From assembly GCA_902510415.1 (NCBI GenBank), contig CABXBH010000004.1:1-64000 (forward strand): a DNA stretch of 64,000 bases, read 5' to 3'. The notes below the pieces were generated by a model. That model saw only the letters and a program-made list of their open reading frames with translations. It was not told the DNA's origin and made no database searches. The position numbers and the translations under genes are program-made. Source of the DNA: an uncultured Bacteroidota bacterium. Its GTDB lineage: Bacteria; Bacteroidota; Bacteroidia; Flavobacteriales; Flavobacteriaceae. Positions 15,619 to 25,069 of this stretch are shown here, piece after piece (the first letter of the stretch is position 1; every line of letters starts with the position of its first letter).

Positions 15619-16803
15619 ATGAAATCAATTAAAAACATTTCTTTTTCTGGAAAAAAAGTTTTCATTAGAGTAGATTTTAATGTTCCGTTTAGCAGCTCTG
15701 GTAAAATCAGTGACAATTCAAGAATTGTTGCAGCCCTACCTACAATTAAATACATTTTATCAAAGAATGGGTCTTGCATATTAGCATCTCATTTGGGAAG
15801 ACCAAACGGCAAGACAACTGAATTGTCTTTAAAAAAGTTGGTGCCTGAACTGGAAAGACTACTTGATCAAAATGTTTCTTTTGTTGAGGACTGTGTGGGT
15901 GAAAAAACGGAAAAAATATGTTCTAAATTAGACCCTGGTCAGGTAGTGCTTTTGGAAAACCTAAGGTTTTATAATGAAGAGACAAAAGCAGATTACAAGT
16001 TCGCTAAAAATCTTTCTAAGCTTTCAGACATATATGTTAATGATGCTTATGGAACCACTCACAGAGAACATGCCTCGACAGCAACTATAGCGCAATTTTT
16101 TACAGACAAATGCCCAGGACTTCTTTTGGAAAAAGAAATAAATAGTTTAAAAAAATTAATGGACAATCCAGAAAAGCCTGTCACAGCAATTATAGGGGGA
16201 GCAAAGGTATCTTCCAAAATTTCGGTTATCTCTAACATGCTTGATGTTGTAGATAATTTATTAATTGGAGGAGGTATGGCCTATACATTTATTAAAAAAA
16301 AGGGAGGCAGTATTGGAGACTCAATTTTTGAAGAAGAAAGACTTAAAGATTGTGGAAAAATACTAGATGTTGCCAAAACTAAAAAAGTAAATATATTTTT
16401 GCCGTCAGACGTAATTGCCTCAAATAAATTTTCAAATACAGGAACTAAGAAGGTTTTAAATATTCAGGAGATACCTTTAGGTTGGCAGGGTTTGGATATC
16501 GGCCCAGACACTATTGATAAATTCAAAAAAGTTATTCAAAAAAGTAAAACTATTTTATGGAATGGGCCAATGGGGGTTTTTGAAATGTCATCTTTTGACA
16601 AAGGTACACACGCCATTGCAAAAGCAGTTGCAGAATCTACCCGAAACGGAGCTTTTTCTTTGATCGGCGGCGGCGATTCAGTCGCAGCAATTAAAAAATT
16701 CAATTTACAAGACCAAGTTAGTTTTATAAGTACAGGTGGAGGCGCTATGCTTGAAGGTTTAGAGGGAAAAACACTTCCTGGAATCAAAGCTTTATCGGAA
16801 TAA
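15619..16803 (+). CDS. pgk: Phosphoglycerate kinase
   Basis: Glycolytic and gluconeogenic enzyme interconverting 1,3-bisphosphoglycerate plus ADP with 3-phosphoglycerate plus ATP. Substrate-side motifs are KVFIRVDFNVPF near residues 13-24 and LASHLGRPNGK near residue 57. The nucleotide-binding domain has GGAKVSSKI, NGPMGVFE and GGGDSVAAIKKF. At 394 aa it has the expected length. ATG 15619 is the start. Confidence 0.97.
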   Translation: MKSIKNISFSGKKVFIRVDFNVPFSSSGKISDNSRIVAALPTIKYILSKNGSCILASHLGRPNGKTTELSLKKLVPELERLLDQNVSFVEDCVGEKTEKICSKLDPGQVVLLENLRFYNEETKADYKFAKNLSKLSDIYVNDAYGTTHREHASTATIAQFFTDKCPGLLLEKEINSLKKLMDNPEKPVTAIIGGAKVSSKISVISNMLDVVDNLLIGGGMAYTFIKKKGGSIGDSIFEEERLKDCGKILDVAKTKKVNIFLPSDVIASNKFSNTGTKKVLNIQEIPLGWQGLDIGPDTIDKFKKVIQKSKTILWNGPMGVFEMSSFDKGTHAIAKAVAESTRNGAFSLIGGGDSVAAIKKFNLQDQVSFISTGGGAMLEGLEGKTLPGIKALSE

Positions 16804-16809
16804 TTTAAT

Positions 16810-17958
16810 ATGAAAATTAAACACTTAGCACTAATTTTATCTATTTTTTTTACCTGTTCAAACTTTTCTCAAGCTGACAAGGAAGAGATAATTCTAAATG
16901 AGCACAACTTTCATTCAGACACTATTAAAAACAGATTAGAAATCCTAGACTCTAAAACACCTCTTGAATTATTTTTCACCCCAGAGGTAGAAGCCACAAT
17001 TAAAAAATACCTTAAAACTAGAGTAGGCTTTTATAAAAAAAACATTGACAAAATCAATTATTATCTTCCTCTTTTTGAAGAACACCTGCAGAATAAAAAT
17101 ATACCTCTAGAAATAAAATATCTACCCTTAATTGAATCAAGACTAGATCCAGCCGCTATTTCAAAAGTTGGCGCTACAGGCTTGTGGCAGTTTATGTTTT
17201 ATACTGCCGTAGAAAATGGGTTAACGATGAACAGTTATATAGACGAAAGAATGGACCCCGTAAAGTCAACAATGGCGGCGGCAACATATTTACAAAAACT
17301 TTATCAAATTCATTCTGAATGGAATTTAGTTCTTGCATCTTATAATGCAGGCCCTAGAACAATTTCAAAATCAATAAAAAGGTCTGGAGGCTATAGAAAT
17401 TATTGGAATATCAGACCATTTCTTCCAAGAGAAACAGCTAACTATGTTCCTTCATTTATTGCTACAATGTACATTTTAGAGTATGCGGACGAACATGGTA
17501 TAAATTTGTCAAAATCAAAAAAACCCCTTGCTGAATTGGATACAATTATTGTAAGCAAAAAACTGGCATTTGAACATGTCTCAAAATTTTTAGATTTTCC
17601 TAACGATTCGATTAAAAAACTCAACCCTTCCTATATTCACAGTATAATTCCAGGAGGAAATAAAAACGCTTTAAAGCTGCCTAAAGCTTTAGTTGATAAA
17701 ATTATAGAAAAGGAAAAAGAACTATATGCTTTTTCTGAATCGGAATTCAACAAGAGAGAAAAACCATTACCAGACTTATATTCTATAGACTCTAAGATTA
17801 TATACAAGGTTAGGTATGGGGAGTTTTTAGGAAAAATTGCGAGAAAATTTGGTGTGAAAGTTTCTGATATTCAACGCTGGAACAATTTAAAGAATGATAA
17901 TATTAAGGAAAATCAGAAACTAATTATTTTTCCGAAAAGAATAGATTTAATAAATTAG
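16810..17958 (+). CDS. Membrane-bound lytic murein transglycosylase with LysM domain (MltD-like)
   Basis: Periplasmic peptidoglycan-cleaving enzyme. A signal peptide (residues 1-21) is followed by a lysozyme-like SLT domain with the catalytic glutamate in LPLIESRLDP (Glu109), then GATGLWQFM, ASYNAGPRTI and NYVPSFIA. A single C-terminal LysM motif (YKVRYGEFLGKIARKFGVKV, from about residue 333) should bind glycan strands. At 382 aa it is shorter than E. coli MltD, which has more LysM repeats. It heads a run of cell-envelope genes. Confidence 0.92.
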   Translation: MKIKHLALILSIFFTCSNFSQADKEEIILNEHNFHSDTIKNRLEILDSKTPLELFFTPEVEATIKKYLKTRVGFYKKNIDKINYYLPLFEEHLQNKNIPLEIKYLPLIESRLDPAAISKVGATGLWQFMFYTAVENGLTMNSYIDERMDPVKSTMAAATYLQKLYQIHSEWNLVLASYNAGPRTISKSIKRSGGYRNYWNIRPFLPRETANYVPSFIATMYILEYADEHGINLSKSKKPLAELDTIIVSKKLAFEHVSKFLDFPNDSIKKLNPSYIHSIIPGGNKNALKLPKALVDKIIEKEKELYAFSESEFNKREKPLPDLYSIDSKIIYKVRYGEFLGKIARKFGVKVSDIQRWNNLKNDNIKENQKLIIFPKRIDLIN

Positions 17959-17972
17959 ACATTAAAATATGC

Positions 17973-18233
17973 ATGGATATAATTTTAATTATTACTGTAG
18001 GAATTTTTTTATTTAATCTTTTATTTCTTTATAGGGGGGCTGTAGGAAGAATTGAAAGGAGAAACCAAGCAACAGGCGAATACCAAGACTTAGGCCCTGT
18101 CAGTGAAAAAGAAGAAATTGCTTTTTTAGAAGGGACTCATAAATCTCTTGCATTTTTTCAAGCTTTAATAGGAGCATTTATATGGTCGTTAATAGCTTAT
18201 GGAATTATGCATCTGGTCAAATATGTTTTTTGA
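17973..18233 (+). CDS. Small two-helix membrane protein of unknown function
   Basis: An 86-aa protein with a hydrophobic segment at residues 2-20 and another at about 62-84, separated by a polar loop (RIERRNQATGEYQDLGPVSE...). No recognised domain. It is located between the transglycosylase and the DUF4837 lipoprotein, all on one strand with short gaps, suggesting an envelope role by context only. Confidence 0.6.
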   Translation: MDIILIITVGIFLFNLLFLYRGAVGRIERRNQATGEYQDLGPVSEKEEIAFLEGTHKSLAFFQALIGAFIWSLIAYGIMHLVKYVF

Positions 18234-18253
18234 CTCGCTATGATAATTTACAA

Positions 18254-19192
18254 ATGAAAAAAAGACTTTTTATTTTCTGGGCTTTAATTTTTTCCTGTGC
18301 TGATAATCAAAAACTATTGCCAGGTTCTAGCGGGAATATAAATAATATTTCTGTAGTCATTAATGATGAGCTTTGGGATGGAGAAGTCGGAGAGGAGATA
18401 AGAGAAAATTTTTCTAGACCCATTTATGGTTTGCCACAAATTGAACCGGTGTTTTCCCTAAATCATATTCCAACCAAAATCTTTTCAGGTTTTGCGACAA
18501 AGTCTAGGACAATATTGAAAGTTGATATTTCGGAAAGAGAGGGGTTGGCAAATTTTAAAAACACCTATGCCTCACCGCAGAGAATAGTTCAAGTTACAGG
18601 CAATACTTCTCAAAAACTTATTTCCATTCTAAACGAAAACATCAATTCAATTTATTCCACACTATATTTTAATGAAATAAAGGAAAAGCAAAGAAGAATT
18701 TCAAAAAACTTAAACCAAACTCAAAGCATTAAAAAACACACAGGGATATCATTGCGTTTCCCATCAGCGTATAGAGTAGCAAAATCAGACAGTAATTTTG
18801 TTTGGATAAGAAGAGACATTGAAACAGGCTCAGTTAACCTTTTTATTTCGCGACATACAAACAAAAACAACAAGTCAATTATTGAAGTTAGGGATTCAAT
18901 TTCAAAACACAACATTCCTGGTCCTACAGAAAATTCATTTATGATTACGGATATGATTTATAAACCAAACACACAGGAGGTTTATTTGGGAAAAAATCAA
19001 GCTTATGAAACAAGAGGCTTGTGGGAAATTGACGGGCAATTTATGGCAGGCCCTTTTTTAAACTACCTGATTAAAATAGACTCAAACGAAGATGAGTATA
19101 TAATGTTAGACGGCTTTGTCTATTCTCCGGGATCTAACAAAAGAGAGTATGTGTTTGAGTTAGAGGCGATAATGAGAAGTGTTGTGTACTAA
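18254..19192 (+). CDS. DUF4837 family lipoprotein
   Basis: A 312-aa protein from ATG 18254, opening with MKKRLFIFWALIFSCADNQK, a type II signal peptide with cysteine at about residue 15. The body matches the Bacteroidota DUF4837 pattern (SGNINNISVVINDELWDGEVG; FVWIRRDIETGSVNLFI; YETRGLWEIDGQFMAGPFLN near the end). Function unknown. The frame stays open to 18182 inside the preceding gene, but the lipoprotein signal fixes the start at 18254. Its stop overlaps the converging tatA stop (CTAA). Confidence 0.85.
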   Translation: MKKRLFIFWALIFSCADNQKLLPGSSGNINNISVVINDELWDGEVGEEIRENFSRPIYGLPQIEPVFSLNHIPTKIFSGFATKSRTILKVDISEREGLANFKNTYASPQRIVQVTGNTSQKLISILNENINSIYSTLYFNEIKEKQRRISKNLNQTQSIKKHTGISLRFPSAYRVAKSDSNFVWIRRDIETGSVNLFISRHTNKNNKSIIEVRDSISKHNIPGPTENSFMITDMIYKPNTQEVYLGKNQAYETRGLWEIDGQFMAGPFLNYLIKIDSNEDEYIMLDGFVYSPGSNKREYVFELEAIMRSVVY

Positions 19193-19389
19193 TCTTCTTT
19201 TTTTTCTGTATCCTCGTCACCCTCTTCTAAAGCTTTTTTAAACTCTTTAACTCCTTGACCAGTGCCTTTGACCAAGCCTCCTAATTTTTTCCCAAGACCG
19301 ACGGGTCCAAATACAATTAGAGCAACAACAATAATCACAACGACTTGTAATGGTCCAATAGTAAAAAGAGGGATAATAAATAAATCCAT
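19189..19389 (-). CDS. tatA: Sec-independent protein translocase TatA/E
   Basis: A 66-aa component of the twin-arginine translocase, which exports folded proteins across the inner membrane. It has the TatA layout: short N-terminus, membrane helix (about residues 10-26), the FGP hinge at residues 27-29, an amphipathic helix (KKLGGLVKGTGQGVKEFKKA) and an acidic tail. tatB and tatC are not adjacent; many flavobacteria keep tatC elsewhere. Confidence 0.93.
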   Translation of the reverse strand: MDLFIIPLFTIGPLQVVVIIVVALIVFGPVGLGKKLGGLVKGTGQGVKEFKKALEEGDEDTEKKED

Positions 19390-19476
19390 TGCAAATAATT
19401 TTAAGCTAAGTTAATAATAATAGGCGTAATTGCTACTATATCTTCCGGTTCTTATCTAGAGTAAGGTATTTTTAAT

Positions 19477-19484
19477 TATTTTTG
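19477..19484 (+). promoter_or_regulatory. -7 promoter box for the M23 peptidase gene
   Basis: TATTTTTG matches TAnnTTTG. Its last base is 7 nt before GTG 19491, predicting a leaderless mRNA. The upstream in-frame TTG at 19482 lies within the box and so cannot be the start of this transcript. Confidence 0.55.
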
Positions 19485-19490
19485 ACTATT

Positions 19491-20357
19491 GTGAAAAACA
19501 AAAAAGAAGACAAAGGATTCTTAAAGAGCCTAATTAACGACTACAAAATAGTCATTTCAAGTGAAGACACATTTGAAGAAAAGCTTTCTTTTAAAGCAAA
19601 TAAAATAAATGCTTTTATAATTATGCTTGTCTATTCAATAATATTAATTTCCTTTACAATAAGCATAGTTTTCTTCACCCAGCTTAGAGAGCTAGTGCCC
19701 GGATATTCTTCTTCAGACTTGCTAAATAGGGCTATATATTTGACCGAAAAAACAGATTCTCTAGAACAGCAAATTGCATTAAACAATAAGTTTTATCAAT
19801 CAATTGAAGATGTTCTTTCTGGAAAAACAGAGGATTTTATCCCAAAAGAGATCTTAGAGTCAGATACTAATTACAACAATTTTGACATAAATACAATTAA
19901 CCCAAATATTCAAGATTCAATTCTAAGAAGTTATGTTGACAACGAGGACAAGTTTAATCTAACCAAAAACGAATTAGTAATCGAAAACAAAATGTTTTTT
20001 ACACCAATTACGGGAGAAATAACACAAGGCTTTAATTCAAAAGACAATCACTATGCTTTAGATATTTCAGCCGATATCGGAACCCCTGTTAAGTCTATCT
20101 TGGAGGGTAAGATAATTTTTTCAGAGTGGTCTGTTGATACAGGCTATGTGATTATAATCGATCATGGCCAGGATATTATTTCTGTATACAAACACAACTC
20201 TAAAGCTTTAAAAAAGCAAAATGATTTTGTTCAGGCAGGGGAGGTTATAGCTTATTCAGGCAATCAAGGAAATTTAAGTACAGGCCCTCACCTACATTTT
20301 GAACTTTGGAAAAATGGAACACCCATCAATCCTCAGCCCTTGCTAAACTTCAACTAA
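19491..20357 (+). CDS. M23 family metallopeptidase (membrane-anchored peptidoglycan hydrolase)
   Basis: A 288-aa protein (GTG 19491) with a cytoplasmic N-terminus, one membrane helix (about residues 38-60), a predicted helical periplasmic stalk and a C-terminal LytM domain. The zinc ligands are intact: H-x3-D in HYALDIS and HxH in GPHLHFELW, with a further DHG segment between. It should cut peptide crosslinks in peptidoglycan. Flavobacterial homologues open with a similar cytoplasmic and membrane region. The GH3-family gene follows after 2 bp. Confidence 0.9.
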   Translation: MKNKKEDKGFLKSLINDYKIVISSEDTFEEKLSFKANKINAFIIMLVYSIILISFTISIVFFTQLRELVPGYSSSDLLNRAIYLTEKTDSLEQQIALNNKFYQSIEDVLSGKTEDFIPKEILESDTNYNNFDINTINPNIQDSILRSYVDNEDKFNLTKNELVIENKMFFTPITGEITQGFNSKDNHYALDISADIGTPVKSILEGKIIFSEWSVDTGYVIIIDHGQDIISVYKHNSKALKKQNDFVQAGEVIAYSGNQGNLSTGPHLHFELWKNGTPINPQPLLNFN

Positions 20358-20359
20358 GC

Positions 20360-21862
20360 ATGTTAGCGCATAAGCTTTTAAAATTAGCAGCCTATATAGC
20401 AAAAAACCGAATAAATAATTGGGCAAAGAATCCTATTAAAACTCAAGAAAACCAATTCAAGCAAATACTAAATAAGGGTTCAAAAACTTTATTTGGCAAA
20501 GACCATAATTTTGATAAAATTAAAAATTATGAAGATTTTAAGCAGAGTGTTCCTATTCGTGACTACGAGTCCCTTAAAAGCTATGTTGAACTGATTAAAT
20601 CTGGAAAGGAGAATGTTTTGTGGCCAGGCAAGCCTGTTTATTTTGCAATAACCTCGGGCACTACTTCGGGGGCAAAATATATCCCTATTACTAAAGATAG
20701 TTTACCGAACCATCTTAATGGCGCTAAAAATGCACTTTTAATGTATGTTGCTCAAACCGGAAAAACAAAATTCATAAAAGGAAAGTTTATTTTTATTCAA
20801 GGAAGTCCAGTTTTAACAAAAATCTCAGGAATATTAACCGGTAGACTTTCAGGCATATCTGCACACCACATACCTTTTTACATGAAAAATTTTATGCTTC
20901 CCTCTTGGAAGACTAATATTATTTCTGACTGGGAGAAAAAAGTAGATGAAATAATTAATGAAACCCTGAATGAGAACATGACCATAATTAGCGGAATCCC
21001 TTCATGGCTTCAGATGTATTTCGAGAAAATAACAGAAATTACAAATCAAAAAATTTCATCTGTTTTCCCAAACTTTAATCTTTTAATTTATGGCGGTGTA
21101 AATTTTGAACCCTATAATAAAAAATTCTATACTCTAATTGGAAAATCAATTGATAGTATAGAAATCTTTCCTGCCAGTGAAGGGTTTTTTGCCTTTCAAG
21201 AGAATCAAGAAAGAAAGGACTTGTTACTCATTTTAAATGCTGGAATATTTTATGAGTTTATTAATGTAAAAGATTTTAGAGAAAACAAAATGAATAGAAT
21301 TTCTATTGAAGATGTAGAGAAAAACATAAACTATTTGATGATTATTTCAAGCTCTGCAGGATTGTGGGGCTATAATACTGGTGATACAATAATGTTTACA
21401 AGCATTAAGCCTTATAAAATTAAAATTACAGGAAGAATTAAACAACAATTATCAGCTTTTGGAGAGCATGTAATCGTTAAGGAAGTAGAACATGCAATTG
21501 AGCAAGCAATTTCTAAAACAGGACATCTCGTTAATGAATTCACTGTTGCTCCTAGGTTTAAATCAGAACATCAAAATTCATGTCATGAGTGGTTTATTGA
21601 GTTTGCTAATGAGGACGCTAATATAGAAGTTTTCGCATCACATCTAGACAATGAATTACAAAAGCAAAACAAATATTATAAAGATCTTATTATTGGAAAA
21701 ATTATTGATAAACCAAGCATTAAAAAAGTTTCAAAAGGCGGTTTCAAAAAATACATGAATAGTATAGGAAAACTTGGCGGACAAAATAAAATTCCAAAAA
21801 TTGCAAACGACAGAAAAATTGTTGATGAAATAAAAAATCTTAATCTAATTACCAGAAGCTAA
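20360..21862 (+). CDS. GH3 family acyl-adenylating protein
   Basis: A 500-aa member of the GH3 branch of the adenylate-forming superfamily, known in plants for conjugating hormones to amino acids and common but uncharacterised in Bacteroidota. The ATP-binding motif is FAITSGTTSGAKYIP (about residues 93-107), with later motifs IEIFPASEGFFAFQ, GLWGYNTGDT and KITGRIKQQLSAFGEHV. The substrate is unknown. ATG 20360 is chosen because the frame upstream lies inside the peptidase gene. Position right after the M23 peptidase suggests cotranscription. Confidence 0.88.
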   Translation: MLAHKLLKLAAYIAKNRINNWAKNPIKTQENQFKQILNKGSKTLFGKDHNFDKIKNYEDFKQSVPIRDYESLKSYVELIKSGKENVLWPGKPVYFAITSGTTSGAKYIPITKDSLPNHLNGAKNALLMYVAQTGKTKFIKGKFIFIQGSPVLTKISGILTGRLSGISAHHIPFYMKNFMLPSWKTNIISDWEKKVDEIINETLNENMTIISGIPSWLQMYFEKITEITNQKISSVFPNFNLLIYGGVNFEPYNKKFYTLIGKSIDSIEIFPASEGFFAFQENQERKDLLLILNAGIFYEFINVKDFRENKMNRISIEDVEKNINYLMIISSSAGLWGYNTGDTIMFTSIKPYKIKITGRIKQQLSAFGEHVIVKEVEHAIEQAISKTGHLVNEFTVAPRFKSEHQNSCHEWFIEFANEDANIEVFASHLDNELQKQNKYYKDLIIGKIIDKPSIKKVSKGGFKKYMNSIGKLGGQNKIPKIANDRKIVDEIKNLNLITRS

Positions 21863-21907
21863 AATATTTTATTAAAATTCTCGTTTTAAACAAACAAAAA
21901 CAAACAA

Positions 21908-22882
21908 ATGAAAAATAATTTTAGAGAAAAGGAAGAGCTAGATATCATAGTGTTAATTGAAAAGTTAAAACTTATGTTACTAAGCATTTTCCTTCAAATA
22001 TTTAGAAGATCTAGACAGTTTCTTTCATCTTGGAAACAACTTTTAGCTATAATACTAACGGGTATTGCTTTAGGCTATTTTCTAACAGACAAAGACACGC
22101 CTGCTGCAAAAGAAGCAACGATTTTGGTAAAAATTAATTTTGATGCAGGGAATTATGTATACGATGCAGTTGATATGATAAATCTTAAAATTTCAAGTGA
22201 AGACTCTGAATTTTTTGCTCAAGAAATGAAATTAAATAAAGACGAGACAGTTGATGAGGTCTCTATTTCGCCTGTTATTGATATCAAAGATATTATGGCT
22301 AAAGATGTTAAGGCAAACGAAATAAGAGCTTTGTTTGAAAATTTAGAATATGAGGATGGGTTTTCCGTTACTGAAGGCTTTAAATCAGATTATGATTACC
22401 ATTTTATTAAAGTAAGGGTGTCCAACAATTCTTCAATTAGTACTGTAAACAAAATCATAGATTATTTTAATGATAATCCATTATTTACTGAGCTCAGAGA
22501 AAGAAATCTTCAAAGAATTTCAAGTATCATTTTAGATAATGAGCAAACTATTATGCAAATTGACAAACTTCTGAATTATTACATAAGCGACACTAAAACC
22601 AACAGCTCACAGCTTTACATTGACAATAAAGATGTTAGACCTAACGAGCTTATTAAAACTAAGATTTCCTTACAAAATGAGAATCAAGAACTAAAAAGAG
22701 AAAACCTGACAACTAAAGAAACAGTTATGTTAATAAATGAAGCAAACATTTTAATTGAAAACAATTCCATATCCTCAAACAAAATGGTCTATTATCCTGT
22801 ATTGTTTTTGCTGATTTATATTATTGTTTCTATAATAATTAGCCTATACTCATATCTTGATAAATTAGATAGAGCTAGTTAA
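21908..22882 (+). CDS. Wzz-like chain-length determinant family protein
   Basis: A 324-aa protein with two membrane helices (about residues 45-62 and 295-316) and a periplasmic, coiled-coil-rich middle, the layout of polysaccharide co-polymerases that set glycan chain length. It lacks the Walker-type tyrosine-kinase domain of Wzc, so it resembles O-antigen Wzz rather than a capsule regulator. Sequence match to the family is weak and the call leans on topology and on position as first gene of the polysaccharide locus. The leader contains an A/C-rich repeat (CAAACAAA). Confidence 0.6.
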   Translation: MKNNFREKEELDIIVLIEKLKLMLLSIFLQIFRRSRQFLSSWKQLLAIILTGIALGYFLTDKDTPAAKEATILVKINFDAGNYVYDAVDMINLKISSEDSEFFAQEMKLNKDETVDEVSISPVIDIKDIMAKDVKANEIRALFENLEYEDGFSVTEGFKSDYDYHFIKVRVSNNSSISTVNKIIDYFNDNPLFTELRERNLQRISSIILDNEQTIMQIDKLLNYYISDTKTNSSQLYIDNKDVRPNELIKTKISLQNENQELKRENLTTKETVMLINEANILIENNSISSNKMVYYPVLFLLIYIIVSIIISLYSYLDKLDRAS

Positions 22883-22883
22883 A

Positions 22884-24167
22884 ATGTCAATTAAGGATCT
22901 AACGCAAAAAAGTTTTTCTGTTTTAATAATCAGAAGTTTAGGAGTATTACTTTTATTCGGGTTCACCCTATTCATTACTAACTTTTTTACCGCTGAAAAT
23001 GTTGGCAGGTATGATTTCGTGAGATCTGCACTGATGGTTTTAGGAGGGCTTGCATTGATGGGCACAAACCAATCAATTATTTATTATTCGGGGCTACTAA
23101 AAGCGAGAAAAAGTATAGAGTCAATTAGAGCTATATATTCTAAAATGATTAAAATTATCTGCGTATTAAGCTTTATTGTTTTGGCCCTATACATTGTTTT
23201 CTTTAGCCAAGAAAGGGTTAATGAATTTTTCAACAATGAAGAGTCATTTTCACTTCTTTTGAAATCTATTTTGACGTTGGTTTTTTTCGCACTTACGATG
23301 CTTAATATAGACACCATTAGAGCGCTTCAAAAAACAGTTTTATCAGAGATTTATCGAAGCCTGTTTAGATATTTACCTGTATTTTTTCTAGCAGCTGTTT
23401 TGCTAAAGTTTAATCAACAAGCTTATTTGGTTGAAGCATATCTTGCAGGCTTTGTATTGCTTTCTTTTTTCTCGAGCGTTAGAGTCTATAAAATATTTAA
23501 AACACTACAAAACCCAAACAAAAAATCTGAAAGGTTTTCAATGCATGAAATTTTCAAAACTTCAGCTCCGATGGCTCTTAGCGCTATAGCATATTTTATT
23601 ATGCAAAGTATAGATATTATTATTTTATCAATATATGAGGGATTTGACCAAATTGCATATTATTCAGTGTCTGTAAAATTAGCAATGGTAACAACCTTAG
23701 CGCTGATGTCTGTAAATATTGTAATTGCCCCTAGAATTGCGGAAATATATGAAAAACAAAATCTGCAAGATATGCAGCAGCTAATTAAGCATTCTACAAG
23801 AATAATCTTTTTTATAAGTTTATTTGTTTTAAGCATTTTATTTCTTTTTTCTAAAGAGATATTAAGTCTCTTTGGGCCAGACTATATAAAAGCAAACCAA
23901 GCTTTACTTTTTTTGTTAGCTGCTCAATTTTTTAATGCAGTTTCAGGTCCAGGAGCCATTTATTTGAACATGACTGGGAGACAAAAAACTCTAAATAAGA
24001 TTCTAATTTTAGGCTTGATTATCAATATCTCTTTGAATTTTTACTTTATCCCGGTTGAAGGAATTAATGGTGCCGCTAAGGCAACACTAGTTAGTCTAAT
24101 AATTTGGAATGCAATAACTACTCTTCTTGTCTATTCAAAAGACAAAATCAAAATCTTTTTAACCTAA
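22884..24167 (+). CDS. Polysaccharide flippase (Wzx-like, MOP superfamily)
   Basis: A 427-aa protein with about 12 hydrophobic segments and the opening pattern of the oligosaccharide-flippase family (SVLIIRSLGVLLLFGFTLFI, FFTAENVGRYDFVRS). It should move lipid-linked repeat units across the inner membrane. The C-terminal half carries GPGAIYLNMTGRQKTLNKIL and SLNFYFIPVEGINGAAKATL, typical for Wzx. It begins one base after the Wzz-like gene's stop. Confidence 0.88.
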   Translation: MSIKDLTQKSFSVLIIRSLGVLLLFGFTLFITNFFTAENVGRYDFVRSALMVLGGLALMGTNQSIIYYSGLLKARKSIESIRAIYSKMIKIICVLSFIVLALYIVFFSQERVNEFFNNEESFSLLLKSILTLVFFALTMLNIDTIRALQKTVLSEIYRSLFRYLPVFFLAAVLLKFNQQAYLVEAYLAGFVLLSFFSSVRVYKIFKTLQNPNKKSERFSMHEIFKTSAPMALSAIAYFIMQSIDIIILSIYEGFDQIAYYSVSVKLAMVTTLALMSVNIVIAPRIAEIYEKQNLQDMQQLIKHSTRIIFFISLFVLSILFLFSKEILSLFGPDYIKANQALLFLLAAQFFNAVSGPGAIYLNMTGRQKTLNKILILGLIINISLNFYFIPVEGINGAAKATLVSLIIWNAITTLLVYSKDKIKIFLT

Positions 24168-24168
24168 T

Positions 24169-25068
24169 ATGAAAAAGCCAAATTTCATCATTTCAGGATT
24201 TCCAAAGTGCGGAACGACTTCTCTCCACCATTATTTAAACGAGCACCCACAGATTTTTATGCCCAGCCAAAAAGAGTTACATTTTTTCACATTTAAAATT
24301 CTATCAAAACTTAAAGGTGGACCAAAAGACAAAATTGTAAAAGAAACACAGATTGATAGTTCGGAAAAATATTTAAGATTCTTTAAAAACATTAAAAATG
24401 AGTTGGCTATGGGCGACACATCTCCTTCATATATAAATTATCCAAGCGAGTTTTTAAAAATAAAAAAATATTTAAATGACCCTAAGATTATAATTGTTTT
24501 GCGAGACCCGATTAACAGAGCATATTCAAACTATTTACATTTAAAAAGAGAGCAAAGAGAAACTCTTTCATTCAATGAGGCAATAGATGCTGAAGAGGAA
24601 AGAAAAAAAAACAAATACTCAGACTTTTGGTACTATAAATTTAATTCTACATATTTTGAAAAAGTAGTTAAAGCCAAAGAAGTGTTTAGCGACGTGCTAA
24701 TATTAACAATTGAACAACTGAATAAAAACCCTGAGAAAACAATTAAGCAGGTTTGTCAATTTTTAAAAGTGGACGACAGCTTTAAAATTGAACAAATTTC
24801 ACGGACGTTTAATTTAGGAGGAAACTACAAAATAAATTTAATCACCAAAATTCTTTTCCAGCCCTCTTGGTTCAAAAATAGAATTAAGCGAGTTATTAAA
24901 CCAACACCTTTTATCAAAATTATCTTAATGAAGCTTTCAAGTTTTTTTATTTCTAAGCCAGAGACAATTGATGATGAAACTCTAACACACTTAACAAAAT
25001 ATTTTAAAGAAGATGTTGCAAAACTAAAAAACATTAGCGTAGACACTTCAAACTGGAGAGAATATTAA
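24169..25068 (+). CDS. Sulfotransferase domain protein
   Basis: A 299-aa cytoplasmic enzyme of the PAPS-dependent sulfotransferase family. The 5'-phosphosulfate loop is FPKCGTTSLH (residues 11-20) and the 3'-phosphate-binding segment is IIVLRDPINRAYSNYLH near residue 107. A basic residue in the PSQKELHFF segment may take part in substrate handling, as in heparan-type sulfotransferases. In this locus it most likely sulfates the glycan repeat unit; this is inference. PAPS synthesis genes are not in the window. Confidence 0.88.
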   Translation: MKKPNFIISGFPKCGTTSLHHYLNEHPQIFMPSQKELHFFTFKILSKLKGGPKDKIVKETQIDSSEKYLRFFKNIKNELAMGDTSPSYINYPSEFLKIKKYLNDPKIIIVLRDPINRAYSNYLHLKREQRETLSFNEAIDAEEERKKNKYSDFWYYKFNSTYFEKVVKAKEVFSDVLILTIEQLNKNPEKTIKQVCQFLKVDDSFKIEQISRTFNLGGNYKINLITKILFQPSWFKNRIKRVIKPTPFIKIILMKLSSFFISKPETIDDETLTHLTKYFKEDVAKLKNISVDTSNWREY

Positions 25069-25069
25069 A

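Noticed and set aside
21863-21907. CAAACAAAAACAAACAAA repeat before the Wzz-like gene as a regulatory repeat
   Set aside because: A short low-complexity A/C stretch typical of AT-rich leaders; no symmetry or further copies seen.
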